Shown: positions 1 through 8,776 of the stretch, piece by piece
How the letters are laid out: every line of letters starts with the position of its first letter
Numbering within the stretch: the first letter of the stretch is position 1
Source: Devosia nanyangense
GTDB lineage: Bacteria > Pseudomonadota > Alphaproteobacteria > Rhizobiales > Devosiaceae
Assembly (NCBI GenBank): GCA_016213505.1
Contig: JACRAF010000012.1
Coordinates: 1-44,064 of the forward strand
Direction of reading: 5' to 3'
DNA length: 44,064 nucleotides
Made by a program: the position numbers and the translations under genes
Notes under the pieces: generated by a model
Told to the model about the DNA's origin: nothing
Database searches by the model: none
The model's input: only the letters and a program-made list of their open reading frames with translations

Positions 1-61
1 CAAGGCACGCCGCTACAAACCGTACCCGCTCGTCCATCGTCCCAGTCTCTCGCCAAACCAT
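1..61 (-). CDS. IS481-family transposase, N-terminal fragment
   Basis: ATG at 61-59 opens a frame that stays open to the edge of the window and gives 20 residues containing MDERVRFVA. This is the typical start of IS481-type DDE transposases, just before their helix-turn-helix. A GGGAGG Shine-Dalgarno sequence lies about 8 bases upstream of the ATG. In the family, this protein is a DDE recombinase that cuts and pastes the element. Only the beginning is present, so integrity of the catalytic triad cannot be judged. Confidence 0.68.
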   Translation of the reverse strand, partial: MVWRETGTMDERVRFVAACL

Positions 62-87
62 CGCCAGGTCCTCCCGGCAGCAAGAAA

Positions 88-140
88 ACTGTTACCTATC
101 CATCCGGTCCAGACTGTTACCTGTCTATCCGGGTCGGACA
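88..140. repeat. Terminal region of the IS481-like element with a 25-nt near-repeat
   Basis: ACTGTTACCT at 88 recurs at 113, each followed by a TCnATCCGG-like block, so two copies of about 25 bases stand in tandem. Read on the minus strand the outer end is TGTCCGACCCGG, ending at 140. Terminal motifs of this kind (CCGGAnnnATAGGTAACAG) are familiar at IS481 ends and are probably transposase binding sites. The exact boundary is inferred from the TGT. Confidence 0.55.
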
Positions 141-147
141 GGTCAGG

Positions 148-175
148 CTCCCCTCCCCCTTGCAAAGGGAGGGAG
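148..175. repeat. Imperfect palindrome, REP-like
   Basis: CTCCCCTCCCCC is followed by TTGCAAAGGGAGGGAG, giving a GC-rich imperfect hairpin between the IS end and the 3' end of ctaE. It resembles small palindromic repeats scattered in rhizobial intergenic DNA. It could also end cox transcription, but no T tract follows on the minus strand. The rest of 141-265 holds nothing I recognise. Confidence 0.4.
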
Positions 176-265
176 ACCCGACAGCGCGCATTCGGCTCGG
201 CACCCACTCCAAACAACAAGGGCGCAGCTCGCGCCGCGCCCTGTCTCAAACCGGATCGACCGTCA

Positions 266-1111
266 TCAGCCGACGTGGGCGACGCCCCAGCTGCCCCAGA
301 CATAGATCGAGGCGAACAGGAACAGCCAGACCACGTCGACGAAGTGCCAGTACCAGGCGGCGAACTCAAAGCCGAGATGGTGCTTTTCGCTGAACTGGCC
401 GGCCTGCGCGCGGAACAGACAGACGATCAGAAAAATCGTGCCGATGATCACGTGGAAGCCGTGAAAGCCCGTCGCCATGAAGAACGTCGCGCCATAGATG
501 TTGCCCGAGAAGGCGAAGCCGGCGCGCGAGTACTCGAGCGCCTGAACGCAGGTGAACATCACGCCAAGCACGATGGTGAGCGCGAGGCCCCATTTGAGGC
601 CCTTGCGGTCGCCGTGGATCAGCGCGTGGTGGGCCCAGGTGACCGTGGTGCCCGAGGTCAGCAGCAGCAGCGTGTTGAACAGCGGCAGGTGGAACGGATC
701 GAACAGCTCGATGCCCTGCGGCGGCCAAGTTGGCCCCATGAAATCGACGCGCGCATATTGCTCGGTGTCGCCGCGGCGGAGGAACTGGTCGAAATAGGCC
801 CAGAACCAGGCGACGAAGAACATCACTTCGGAGGCGATGAACAGCAGCATGCCGTAGCGGTGATGCATGCGCACGACCGGGGTATGATCGCCCGCCTGCG
901 CCTCGCGCACCACGTCGGTCCACCAGGCATACATGGTGTAGAGCACGCCGGCGAAACCGATCAGCAGCACCCAGGGCGTCACCTGCCTCATGTACAGGAT
1001 GCCGCCGATCGCCAGGATGAAGGCCGACGTGGCGCCGACTGCCGGCCACGGGCTCGGGTTGACGAGGTGGTAGTCGTGGTGGGGCTTGGCGTGGGCGGCG
1101 GCGGTGGCCAT
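266..1111 (-). CDS. ctaE: Cytochrome c oxidase subunit III
   Basis: 281 aa, the usual size for the seven-helix subunit III of aa3-type oxidases. It is an inner-membrane protein that stabilises the catalytic core and proton uptake. Recognisable landmarks are HHRYGMLLFIASEVMFF around residue 83, WPPQGIELFDPFHLPLFNT in the middle, HGFHVIIGT near residue 218 and the terminal WHFVDVVWLFLF signature. It starts two bases after the ctaG stop, so it is the last gene of the cox operon here. What follows is an IS481 end rather than the DUF983/SURF1 genes common in relatives. Confidence 0.97.
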   Translation of the reverse strand: MATAAAHAKPHHDYHLVNPSPWPAVGATSAFILAIGGILYMRQVTPWVLLIGFAGVLYTMYAWWTDVVREAQAGDHTPVVRMHHRYGMLLFIASEVMFFVAWFWAYFDQFLRRGDTEQYARVDFMGPTWPPQGIELFDPFHLPLFNTLLLLTSGTTVTWAHHALIHGDRKGLKWGLALTIVLGVMFTCVQALEYSRAGFAFSGNIYGATFFMATGFHGFHVIIGTIFLIVCLFRAQAGQFSEKHHLGFEFAAWYWHFVDVVWLFLFASIYVWGSWGVAHVG

Positions 1112-1113
1112 GG

Positions 1114-1671
1114 TCAGCTTCCCTTATTTTTCGAAGCGTAGAAGGTATAGGAGAGGGTGATGTCCCGGATCGTCGCCAAATCGGCGTTCTTGTCGATATC
1201 GGGATCGACGAAGAATGTCACCGGCATCTCGACGGTTTCGCCGGGCTTGAGCGTCTGCTCGGTAAAGCAGAAGCACTCGATCTTGTTGAAGTAGCTGCCG
1301 GCGAGCTCGGGGGTGACGTTGAACGCCGCCTGCCCGGTCACGGTCTTGCTGGAGAGATTGCGGGCGGTGAAGACTACCGTCTCGACGGCGCCGATGCTGT
1401 CGGTCACCGGTTTGGATGGCGCCACCTGCCAGGGCAGGCCGCCGTCGATGTTGGAATCGAAGCGAACCGTCATCTGCCGGGCGATGATGCCCTTGGGGTT
1501 GTCGGTCGCCACACGCGTCGTCCCGCCATAGCCGGTTGCGGCGCAGAAGGCCTCGTAGAGCGGCACGGCTGCATAGGCGAGGCCCACCATGCCGATCGCC
1601 AGCAGGAACAAGATGCCCGCAACGTTGCGGTTACCGTGAGTGGAGGCGGCAGGGAGCGCGACCATCGCCAT
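1114..1671 (-). CDS. ctaG: Cytochrome c oxidase assembly protein CtaG (Cox11 family)
   Basis: 185 aa, with one N-terminal membrane helix (about residues 15-38) and a periplasmic beta domain. It delivers copper to the CuB site of subunit I. The copper-binding CFCF motif is present (IECFCFTEQTL, about residues 132-142), as is the conserved Cys after the membrane segment (FCAATGYGG). It lies between the coxF-like gene and ctaE with a 2-base gap on each side, as in other alphaproteobacterial cox operons. An internal ATG two codons later (MVALPA) is an equally possible start. Confidence 0.95.
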   Translation of the reverse strand: MAMVALPAASTHGNRNVAGILFLLAIGMVGLAYAAVPLYEAFCAATGYGGTTRVATDNPKGIIARQMTVRFDSNIDGGLPWQVAPSKPVTDSIGAVETVVFTARNLSSKTVTGQAAFNVTPELAGSYFNKIECFCFTEQTLKPGETVEMPVTFFVDPDIDKNADLATIRDITLSYTFYASKNKGS

Positions 1672-1672
1672 C

Positions 1673-1834
1673 CTAGAGATCCCGCTGGGAGATTATGCCC
1701 GGTCCCATCTTGACGATGGTCAGCACGTAAAACAGCAGCACCAAGAAACCGAGCACCAGCCCGAGCGCGATGGAGTTGCGCCGACGGCGGCGCTTGGCTG
1801 CCTCGTCGTCCTGGGTCACGAGTTGGCCGTTCAT
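1673..1834 (-). CDS. Small CoxF-like membrane protein
   Basis: 53 aa. The start ATG overlaps the ctaB stop (ATGA), and the stop is two bases before ctaG. The protein has a short polar N-terminus, a basic run (KRRRRR, residues 14-19) and one hydrophobic helix (about residues 22-42), so it should sit in the membrane with the basic end in the cytoplasm. Small single-helix proteins at this position between ctaB and ctaG are known in rhizobial oxidase operons as CoxF. The name is positional; its precise role is not established. Confidence 0.75.
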   Translation of the reverse strand: MNGQLVTQDDEAAKRRRRRNSIALGLVLGFLVLLFYVLTIVKMGPGIISQRDL

Positions 1835-2763
1835 CCGATCCACCCGATCATGCGGCCCCAATGATCGACGATGAGGGCGAAAAAGATGACGAACAGATAG
1901 CTCAGCGAATAGGTGAACAGCGAGCGGGCGACCTTTTTCATCTGCGGCGCGCCGGCGCTGCGATAGAGCCGGACGGCGATGAACAGGAACGACGCTCCAG
2001 TCACGGCGGCGACGCCGGTGTAGAGCCAACCGGAGAGGCCGATAGCCTGCGGCAGGAGGCTCGTGGCGACGAGGATGACCGAATAGAGCAGGATCTGCGT
2101 CTTGGTGGCCTGCTCGCCGGCGACGTTGGGGAGCATCGGGATGCCGGCGGCGCCGTAGTCGCCCTGCTTGTAGAGCGCCAGCGCCCAGAAATGCGGCGGG
2201 GTCCACAGGAAGATGATGAGAAAGAGCACGCAAGAGGCGAGCGAAACGTCGCCGGTCACGGCGGCCCAGCCGATCATCGGCGGGAACGCCCCGGCGGCGC
2301 CGCCAATGACGATGTTCTGCGGCGTCGAGCGCTTCAGCCACATCGTATAGATCACGGCGTAAAAGAAGATGGTGAAGGCGAGCAGCCCGGCCGCGAGCCA
2401 GTTGGTCGCGAGCCCGAGGATCATCACCGAAAAGCCCGAGCAGATGAGCCCGAGCGCCAGCGCTTCGCCGCGGGTGGCGCGGCCGGCTGGGATCGGCCGG
2501 TTGGCGGTGCGGCTCATCACCGCGTCGATGTCGGCATCGAACCACATGTTGAGCGCGCCCGAGCCCCCAGCGCCGACCGCGATGCAGAGGATGGCGATGA
2601 CGGCGATGACTGGGTTGATGCCGCTCGGCGCCAGCAGCAGGCCGATGATGGCGGTGAAGACGACAAGCGACATCACCCGCGGCTTCAGCAGCGCGACGTA
2701 GTCTTCTACGCGCGCGCCGCCGGCCGTGACGGTAAGGCTATTGCTGTCTTCAACGAATGCCAC
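1831..2763 (-). CDS. ctaB: Protoheme IX farnesyltransferase (heme O synthase)
   Basis: 310 aa polytopic UbiA-superfamily prenyltransferase. It adds a farnesyl group to heme B to give heme O, the precursor of heme A for aa3 oxidase. The first Asp-rich motif is [19 protein letters not shown] (about residues 73-91), the pattern of CtaB/CyoE enzymes. The stop overlaps the ATG of the next small gene, and it starts 12 bases after ctaD, which supports translational coupling within the oxidase operon. Do not confuse it with the paralogous UbiA at 12764. Confidence 0.96.
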   Translation of the reverse strand: MAFVEDSNSLTVTAGGARVEDYVALLKPRVMSLVVFTAIIGLLLAPSGINPVIAVIAILCIAVGAGGSGALNMWFDADIDAVMSRTANRPIPAGRATRGEALALGLICSGFSVMILGLATNWLAAGLLAFTIFFYAVIYTMWLKRSTPQNIVIGGAAGAFPPMIGWAAVTGDVSLASCVLFLIIFLWTPPHFWALALYKQGDYGAAGIPMLPNVAGEQATKTQILLYSVILVATSLLPQAIGLSGWLYTGVAAVTGASFLFIAVRLYRSAGAPQMKKVARSLFTYSLSYLFVIFFALIVDHWGRMIGWIG

Positions 2764-2775
2764 CCGCTCTGTCCT

Positions 2776-4497
<1,722 letters not shown>

Positions 4498-4508
4498 CTA
4501 GGCGGCGC

Positions 4509-5438
4509 TTAGGCGGCCGGCGTCGCCGCCGAAACGGGCGGCAACGTTGCGTTGGCATCGGCGACCGTACCGGCCTCGAGTGCCTTCATCCAGGCGTCGT
4601 ACTGGTCCTGCGGCACGACGCGCACGGCGATCGGCATGAAGGCATGGTCCTTACCGCACAGCTCACGGCAGGCGCCATAGTAGACGCCTTCCTTGCGGGC
4701 ATTGAACCAGGTTTCGTTGAGCCGGCCGGGCACGGCGTCGATGATGATGCCGAACGAGGGCACCGCGAAGGCGTGGATGACGCCGGTCGGGTCGGCGGTC
4801 ACTTCCACCCGTACGGTGGCATTGACCGGCACGACCAGCATGTTGTCGACAGCGAGTAGGCGCGGCTGACGCTCCGGCTCAGGCACGGCGAGGCGCTGGT
4901 CCTCGGGCAGGATGTTGGAATCGAAGCTCTTGCCCTGGTCGACATATTCGTAGGTCCAGTACCACTGCGCGCCGGTCACCTTCACGGTGACCGTCGGGGC
5001 CGGCACTTCGACCGAGCCGAACGAGAAGATGTTCGAGCCCAGGTATTTGCGCTGCCCGTCGGGCATGGTGAGCTGGTCGGTCAGCACCGAGAAGGACGGG
5101 ATCGCGATGACCACCAGGATGATGATCGGCAGCACCGTCCAGACGATCTCGACCAGCGTGTTGTGGGTGAAGCGCGACGGCGTCGGATGCGACTTGGCGT
5201 TGAACCGGATGATGACGACGACCAGCAGCACCAGCACCAGCAGCGAGATCAGCACCGTCGTCCACAGCAGGATGCCGTCGTGGAAGGCATGGATCGAATC
5301 CATGATCGGGGTGACCGAATCCTGCAGGCCGATTTCGCCGGAGACCGGCTGACCGGCGGCCGCCGAGGCAAGGCCGGGAAAGAGCGCGGAAACTGCGCCC
5401 AGCGCGATCCCGAAAGAGCGGAGAAACTTGCCGGCCAC
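4509..5438 (-). CDS. ctaC: Cytochrome c oxidase subunit II (CuA protein)
   Basis: 309 aa. A probable signal peptide (about residues 1-27, ending ASAAA) is followed by two membrane helices and a periplasmic cupredoxin domain that accepts electrons from cytochrome c. The CuA ligands are present: IHAFAVP, CRELC and the following DHAFM (roughly residues 222-266). The aromatic WYWTYEY patch for electron entry is also intact. It is the first gene of the cox operon, 35 bases before ctaD, and its long 5' leader contains an inverted repeat. Confidence 0.97.
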   Translation of the reverse strand: MAGKFLRSFGIALGAVSALFPGLASAAAGQPVSGEIGLQDSVTPIMDSIHAFHDGILLWTTVLISLLVLVLLVVVIIRFNAKSHPTPSRFTHNTLVEIVWTVLPIIILVVIAIPSFSVLTDQLTMPDGQRKYLGSNIFSFGSVEVPAPTVTVKVTGAQWYWTYEYVDQGKSFDSNILPEDQRLAVPEPERQPRLLAVDNMLVVPVNATVRVEVTADPTGVIHAFAVPSFGIIIDAVPGRLNETWFNARKEGVYYGACRELCGKDHAFMPIAVRVVPQDQYDAWMKALEAGTVADANATLPPVSAATPAA

Positions 5439-5763
5439 CTATAACCCCCTTGAGATCCCGTTCATCCGGATTTGCGGCCGAGGGTTGAGGCTGAAATGCG
5501 CGGCATAGCGAACGCCGCCCCGACTCAACCTCGGAGCGCTGAATTGGTCCAGAGCTAAATCATATCGCCGGGATCAACGCAATTCCGCCACGGGCTTGTC
5601 TCGTGCGTCAAAATGCGCCCGGATGCCGACAAAAGCACGCCTCAGCGGCGCCTTGTTCGTCTTGGCTTTATCGGGCTTTGCGATTGCATGCCGTCAAAGC
5701 GGCGGGTAACTAGGCGACGGCCCCGAAACGCGGCGCGGTCGGCAACGGAGAGTGCGTCAGGTG
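5439..5763. other. Divergent intergenic region with an inverted repeat in the cox leader
   Basis: This gene-free gap separates the cox operon from the divergent ialB gene and must hold both promoters; I could not place either -10/-35 with confidence. The one clear structure is CCGAGGGTTGAG (5478-5489) facing CTCAACCTCGG (5524-5534). This is an 11-bp stem with one bulged G and a loop of about 34 bases, lying 40-96 bases upstream of the ctaC start on the transcribed strand. Confidence 0.5.
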
Positions 5764-6270
5764 ATGTCTCGGAACAGCGGCCGTTCGGCGGCCCTTCTGC
5801 TTGGCCTCGTGCTCTCGCTCGCCGCCGCCCCGGCGATGGCCCAGGGCGTGGTCAAGGCGCAGTACGGCGACTGGCAGATGAGCTGCGACACCCCGCCGGG
5901 GGCGAGTTTCGAGCAGTGCGCCATCATCCAGAACGTCACCGCCGAGGATCAGCCCAATGTGGGGCTGTCGGTAATCGTGCTCAAAACCGCCGACCAGCAG
6001 GCGCGGCTGCTGCGCGTCCTGGCGCCGCTCGGGGTGCTGCTGCCCAACGGGCTCGGCCTCAATATCGACGGCACCGACATGGGTCGCGTCGCGTTCGTCC
6101 GCTGCCTGCCCAATGGCTGCGTCGCAGAGGTGGTCATGGACGATGCCCTGCTCAAGCAGCTCAGCGAGGGCAAGACGGCCATCTTCGTGGTGTTCAAGAC
6201 GCCCGAGGAAGGGATCGGCATCCCGGTGTCGCTCAACGGCTTCGCCGACGGGTTCAAGCAGCTGCCGTGA
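5764..6270 (+). CDS. Invasion-associated locus B (IalB) family protein
   Basis: About 168 aa with a clear signal peptide (hydrophobic residues 9-21, cleavage near APAMAQG). The mature protein has the paired cysteines of the IalB family: SCDTPPG...EQC near the N-terminus and CLPNGC in the second half. The family is periplasmic or secreted; IalB was named in Bartonella, but homologues are common in non-pathogenic rhizobia and their function is unclear. The ATG at 5764 lies 13 bases after GGAG (5747-5750); GTG 5761 is an alternative. Its stop overlaps the GTG of the next gene. Confidence 0.85.
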   Translation: MSRNSGRSAALLLGLVLSLAAAPAMAQGVVKAQYGDWQMSCDTPPGASFEQCAIIQNVTAEDQPNVGLSVIVLKTADQQARLLRVLAPLGVLLPNGLGLNIDGTDMGRVAFVRCLPNGCVAEVVMDDALLKQLSEGKTAIFVVFKTPEEGIGIPVSLNGFADGFKQLP

Positions 6271-6653
6271 TCCGGATCGAGGTCGATCCGCTCCCCTCTG
6301 CGGCGGCGCTCGACGAGCTCTGGCAGGCTGCATGGGGATCGGCGCCAGGAGACTACGCGGCGAGGGTTCTGACGCGAAGTCTTGCGCATCTCGGCGCCTT
6401 CCACGACGAACGGCTGGTCGGATTCGTGAATGTGGCATGGGATGGCGGGATCCACGCCTTCCTGCTCGATACCTGCGTGCATCCCGCCTTTCAACGGCAA
6501 GGCATCGCGACCAGGCTGGTGCGGCAGGCGACCGAAGTAGCCAGATCGCGCGGTGCGCTATGGCTGCACGTCGATTTCGAGCCACATCTCGACGGCTTCT
6601 ATCGCGGCTGCGACTTCCGCCCGACAGCGGCGGGTCTCGTCAGGCTAAAATAA
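6267..6653 (+). CDS. GNAT-family N-acetyltransferase
   Basis: 128 aa, starting with GTG that overlaps the ialB stop (GTGA), so it is translationally coupled. It is a compact GCN5-related acetyltransferase. Motif A with the acetyl-CoA pyrophosphate loop is VHPAFQRQGIATRLV (about residues 72-86), preceded by the strand LDTC and followed by a C-terminal FYRGCDFRP, the usual aromatic closing motif. The substrate cannot be told from sequence; coupling to ialB is not known to be functionally meaningful. Confidence 0.85.
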   Translation: MIRIEVDPLPSAAALDELWQAAWGSAPGDYAARVLTRSLAHLGAFHDERLVGFVNVAWDGGIHAFLLDTCVHPAFQRQGIATRLVRQATEVARSRGALWLHVDFEPHLDGFYRGCDFRPTAAGLVRLK

Positions 6654-6677
6654 AGAAGCCGGGTCCGAGGACCCGGC
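6650..6677 (-). terminator. Rho-independent terminator of the DUF1127 gene
   Basis: GCCGGGTCC at 6658-6666 pairs with GGACCCGGC at 6669-6677 (9-bp perfect stem). Read on the minus strand the hairpin is followed by TTCTTTATTTT, a T-rich tail. It therefore fits termination of the minus-strand gene that ends at 6760. The hairpin also sits directly after the GNAT stop and could end that transcript too. A second GC-rich hairpin block lies at about 6700-6740. Confidence 0.7.
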
Positions 6678-6759
6678 AGTCGTCAGGAAACAAGCCGGCT
6701 GGCACCGGCCCCTTCGGGCCGCCGGAGGACAAACGTCCGGCAACCCGAAACTGGTGGCT

Positions 6760-7017
6760 TCAGTCCGCGGCGCGGCGCGAGCGGCGCTCCGCGAGGAGAC
6801 GCGTCGAACGGCGTCCGGCCTGCATGGCGTCGAACAGATCGCCCCGGTTGATGCCGAGATCGTCGAGGCGGTGGGGGTCGAGTTCGAGAAGATTGCCCAG
6901 CGCCAGCCGCTGCTCACGGGCGGTGCGCGCTTTGGCGAACCAGGCGACCACGAGGCGGTACGGATTGATGGGGTTGGCGGCGGCGGCCGGCCGCTCGCCC
7001 GAAAGCACGAGCGCCAT
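6760..7017 (-). CDS. DUF1127 small protein
   Basis: 85 aa from the ATG at 7017, chosen because GGAG lies 7 bases upstream (rather than the longer frame starting at 7074). The C-terminal half has the DUF1127 pattern: basic amphipathic helix, then LLELDPHRLDDLGINRGDL. Proteins of this type are small Arg-rich regulators of RNA or phosphate/stress physiology in rhizobia. It is divergent from a LysR regulator, a context known in Brucella and relatives, where the LysR protein VtlR activates DUF1127 genes. Confidence 0.85.
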   Translation of the reverse strand: MALVLSGERPAAAANPINPYRLVVAWFAKARTAREQRLALGNLLELDPHRLDDLGINRGDLFDAMQAGRRSTRLLAERRSRRAAD

Positions 7018-7071
7018 GAGACTTCTCCGAGATGTGTTGGGCCGGCGGGGATCGCCGGTGGGGGTTTCGGT

Positions 7072-7084
7072 CAATCGTCGATTG
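7072..7084. promoter_or_regulatory. 13-bp palindrome upstream of the DUF1127 gene
   Basis: CAATCGTCGATTG is a perfect dyad around one central base. It lies 55 bases upstream of the DUF1127 ATG in the divergent regulatory region. It could be a binding site for the adjacent LysR protein or another regulator, or part of the promoter. The function is inferred from position only. Confidence 0.4.
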
Positions 7085-7115
7085 CCGATGAGGGCAATCT
7101 AGGGTCTGGACATCC

Positions 7116-7130
7116 ATTCGTCGAACAAAT
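7116..7130. promoter_or_regulatory. LysR-type T-N11-A box
   Basis: ATTCGTCGAACAAAT has the interrupted dyad ATTnGT-N3-nACnAAT expected of a 15-bp LysR recognition site (T-N11-A core). It lies 42 bases upstream of the LysR start and 99 bases upstream of the divergent DUF1127 gene. That is the classical place for an autoregulatory site that also controls the divergent target. Confidence 0.55.
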
Positions 7131-7171
7131 AGATTTCATCCATGTCATCAAAATTGGTGATGGAGAAACCG

Positions 7172-8059
7172 ATGTCGGTGCCCCTCGATCTCGACCAGTT
7201 GCAGAGCTTCTGCGCTATTGCCGATTGCGGCAGCTTCACCGAAGCGGCGCGGCGGGTGAACAAGACGCAGTCGGCGGTCTCGATGCAGATCAAGCGGCTC
7301 GAGGAGCGCCTCGGCCGTTCGCTGCTCAGCCGCGACGGGCGGAGCGTGTCGCTGACTCAGCACGGCGAGGCGCTCTATTCCCGGGCCCGCAAGATGCTGA
7401 GGATCAATGCCGAGATCATGGACGAGTTCTCCGACGAAGACCTGGCCGGCGTCATCCGCTTCGGTCTCCCCGACGACTACGCGGTGCGGCTGCTGCCGGT
7501 GATCCTGTCGAGCTTCCAGAAGACGCATCCGCGCATCATCATCGACGTGCGCTGTGCGCCCTCCGAGGAACTGATCGAAGGCATGAAGCGCGGCAAGTTC
7601 GACCTGATCGTCTTCACCCAGGGGACGAGCAAGGAATATGGCGAGCTGTTCCGCACCGAGCCGATGTTCTGGGTCGCGGCGCAGGGCGGCCAGGCGCTGC
7701 ACACCGATCCGCTGCCGATCGCCGGGGGCCAGCCCTGCCGGTGGAAGGACATGGCGACCGAGGCGCTCGACCGGATCGGTCGCGACTACCGGGTGGCCTA
7801 TACCTCCTCCAATGCGCTCGCGATCGCGAGCGCTGTGCTGACCGACCTCGCCGTGGGGTTCCTGCCCGAGAGCGCGCTGCAGCCCGGCATGCTGGCAATC
7901 CGCGAGGACCGCGACCTGCCCCGGCTGCGCGATGCGGAAATCGCGCTGATGCGGGCAACGCACGCCTATGGCGGCATCTACGACGCGCTCGCCAAGCACA
8001 TCGTGACGAGCATGGGCAATCTCGAGCTGAGCGAGCCGCTGTCCATCGCGGCGGAGTAG
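7172..8059 (+). CDS. LysR-family transcriptional regulator (LsrB/VtlR-like)
   Basis: 295 aa. The start at 7172 has GGAG 6 bases upstream; an in-frame ATG at 7142 lacks a good site. The N-terminal winged helix-turn-helix is textbook (FTEAARRVNKTQSAVSMQIKRLEERLG, about residues 19-45), followed by the periplasmic-binding-protein-like effector domain (about residues 80-280). The HTH and the GVIRFGLPDDYA segment resemble the LsrB/VtlR group of rhizobia and Brucella. Together with the divergent DUF1127 gene this suggests the same regulatory pairing. Its stop abuts the convergent MarR gene with no gap. Confidence 0.88.
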   Translation: MSVPLDLDQLQSFCAIADCGSFTEAARRVNKTQSAVSMQIKRLEERLGRSLLSRDGRSVSLTQHGEALYSRARKMLRINAEIMDEFSDEDLAGVIRFGLPDDYAVRLLPVILSSFQKTHPRIIIDVRCAPSEELIEGMKRGKFDLIVFTQGTSKEYGELFRTEPMFWVAAQGGQALHTDPLPIAGGQPCRWKDMATEALDRIGRDYRVAYTSSNALAIASAVLTDLAVGFLPESALQPGMLAIREDRDLPRLRDAEIALMRATHAYGGIYDALAKHIVTSMGNLELSEPLSIAAE

Positions 8060-8686
8060 TCAGCTCTCGTCGTCGCCGCAGAAGTCGACTGGAAAGCTGC
8101 GGTCACGCAACTGCTCCGTCACCGACGGCGCAAGGGCCCGCGCGGCCCTGTCGTACTCGGCCGCGATGGCCAGACGGTCCTCGACCGTCGCTGTCGCCGG
8201 CGGCAGGTGATCCTGCAGCAGGCGAGCCCGCTGCTGATTCACATAGGCACCGCCTTCGAGGAAATAGACGATCGCCTCGACCTGCTCGGCGGTCAGTTGC
8301 TCCATCATGCCCTCGAACATCGGCCCGATGTTGTGGAACAGCCTTTCAGTGATGCTCTGCAGCAATTCGGTGGTCTCGATGAAGATCCGGCGGCGATCTG
8401 CGGTGTCGCGCACCCGACGCAGATAGCCGGCAACCTCCAGGCGATCGACGAGGGCCGTCACCGCTCCCGTGGTGAGGCCGCTTTCGGCTGCAAGACGGCC
8501 CGCCGTCATCCGGCCGCGCTGGTCGATGATGTCGATGCAACGGCCGTCTGTGCGGTTGATACCGAGAAACGCCGTGACGTGTTCGTCGACGAAATCGTTG
8601 GCGACCTGCTCCGAGCGAACGGCGCGAATCAGGCGGCCGGCGAGTTCGGCAGAGATTTGCCTTGACGACTGATTATCTTGATTCAT
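8060..8686 (-). CDS. MarR-family transcriptional regulator
   Basis: 208 aa. The winged helix lies in the middle: RMTAGRLAAESGLTTGAVTALVDRLEVAGYLRR (recognition helix and start of wing) followed by DTADRRRIFIE, the D-x-R-R wing motif of MarR proteins. It is longer than usual, with about 60 extra C-terminal residues of acidic/helical character (EDRLAIAAEYDRAARALA...). It is divergent from a drug-type ABC exporter and has a palindrome over its own start codon, so it probably represses itself and the exporter until a ligand binds. Confidence 0.87.
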   Translation of the reverse strand: MNQDNQSSRQISAELAGRLIRAVRSEQVANDFVDEHVTAFLGINRTDGRCIDIIDQRGRMTAGRLAAESGLTTGAVTALVDRLEVAGYLRRVRDTADRRRIFIETTELLQSITERLFHNIGPMFEGMMEQLTAEQVEAIVYFLEGGAYVNQQRARLLQDHLPPATATVEDRLAIAAEYDRAARALAPSVTEQLRDRSFPVDFCGDDES

Positions 8687-8692
8687 AAGATA
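8674..8692. promoter_or_regulatory. Candidate MarR operator over the marR start codon
   Basis: TATCTT at 8674-8679 and AAGATA at 8687-8692 form a perfect 6-bp dyad with a 7-base spacer. The site spans the ATG of the MarR gene (8684-8686) and lies about 85 bases upstream of the ABC ATPase start. A site of this size is typical for a MarR dimer. Confidence 0.5.
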
Positions 8693-8776
8693 TTTCTACA
8701 TTGAGATTTCGACCGAGGCAAGCACGATCAAGCGCCGCCACGGCGATCTGCAACAGTGAGCGCGAAGGACAAAGCG

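Larger units (their letters stand above)
1..140 (-). mobile_element. IS481-family insertion sequence, one end (continues off the left edge)
   Basis: The first 140 bases look like the transposase-proximal end of an IS481-type element. On the minus strand it begins with TGT at 140 and carries the characteristic GGTAACAG motif twice (25-nt period). After about 80 bases comes an SD (GGGAGG) and the start of a transposase reading out of the window. The family assignment rests on the N-terminal transposase residues and the terminal motif. The other terminus and any target duplication are outside the window or not visible. It lies about 125 bases downstream of ctaE, where related genomes usually continue the cox cluster with DUF983 and SURF1 genes. 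Confidence 0.72.

Noticed and set aside
1831..2763. ctaB as UbiA
   Set aside because: Position in the cox operon and its motif spacing fit heme O synthase; the true ubiA is at 12764-13696.
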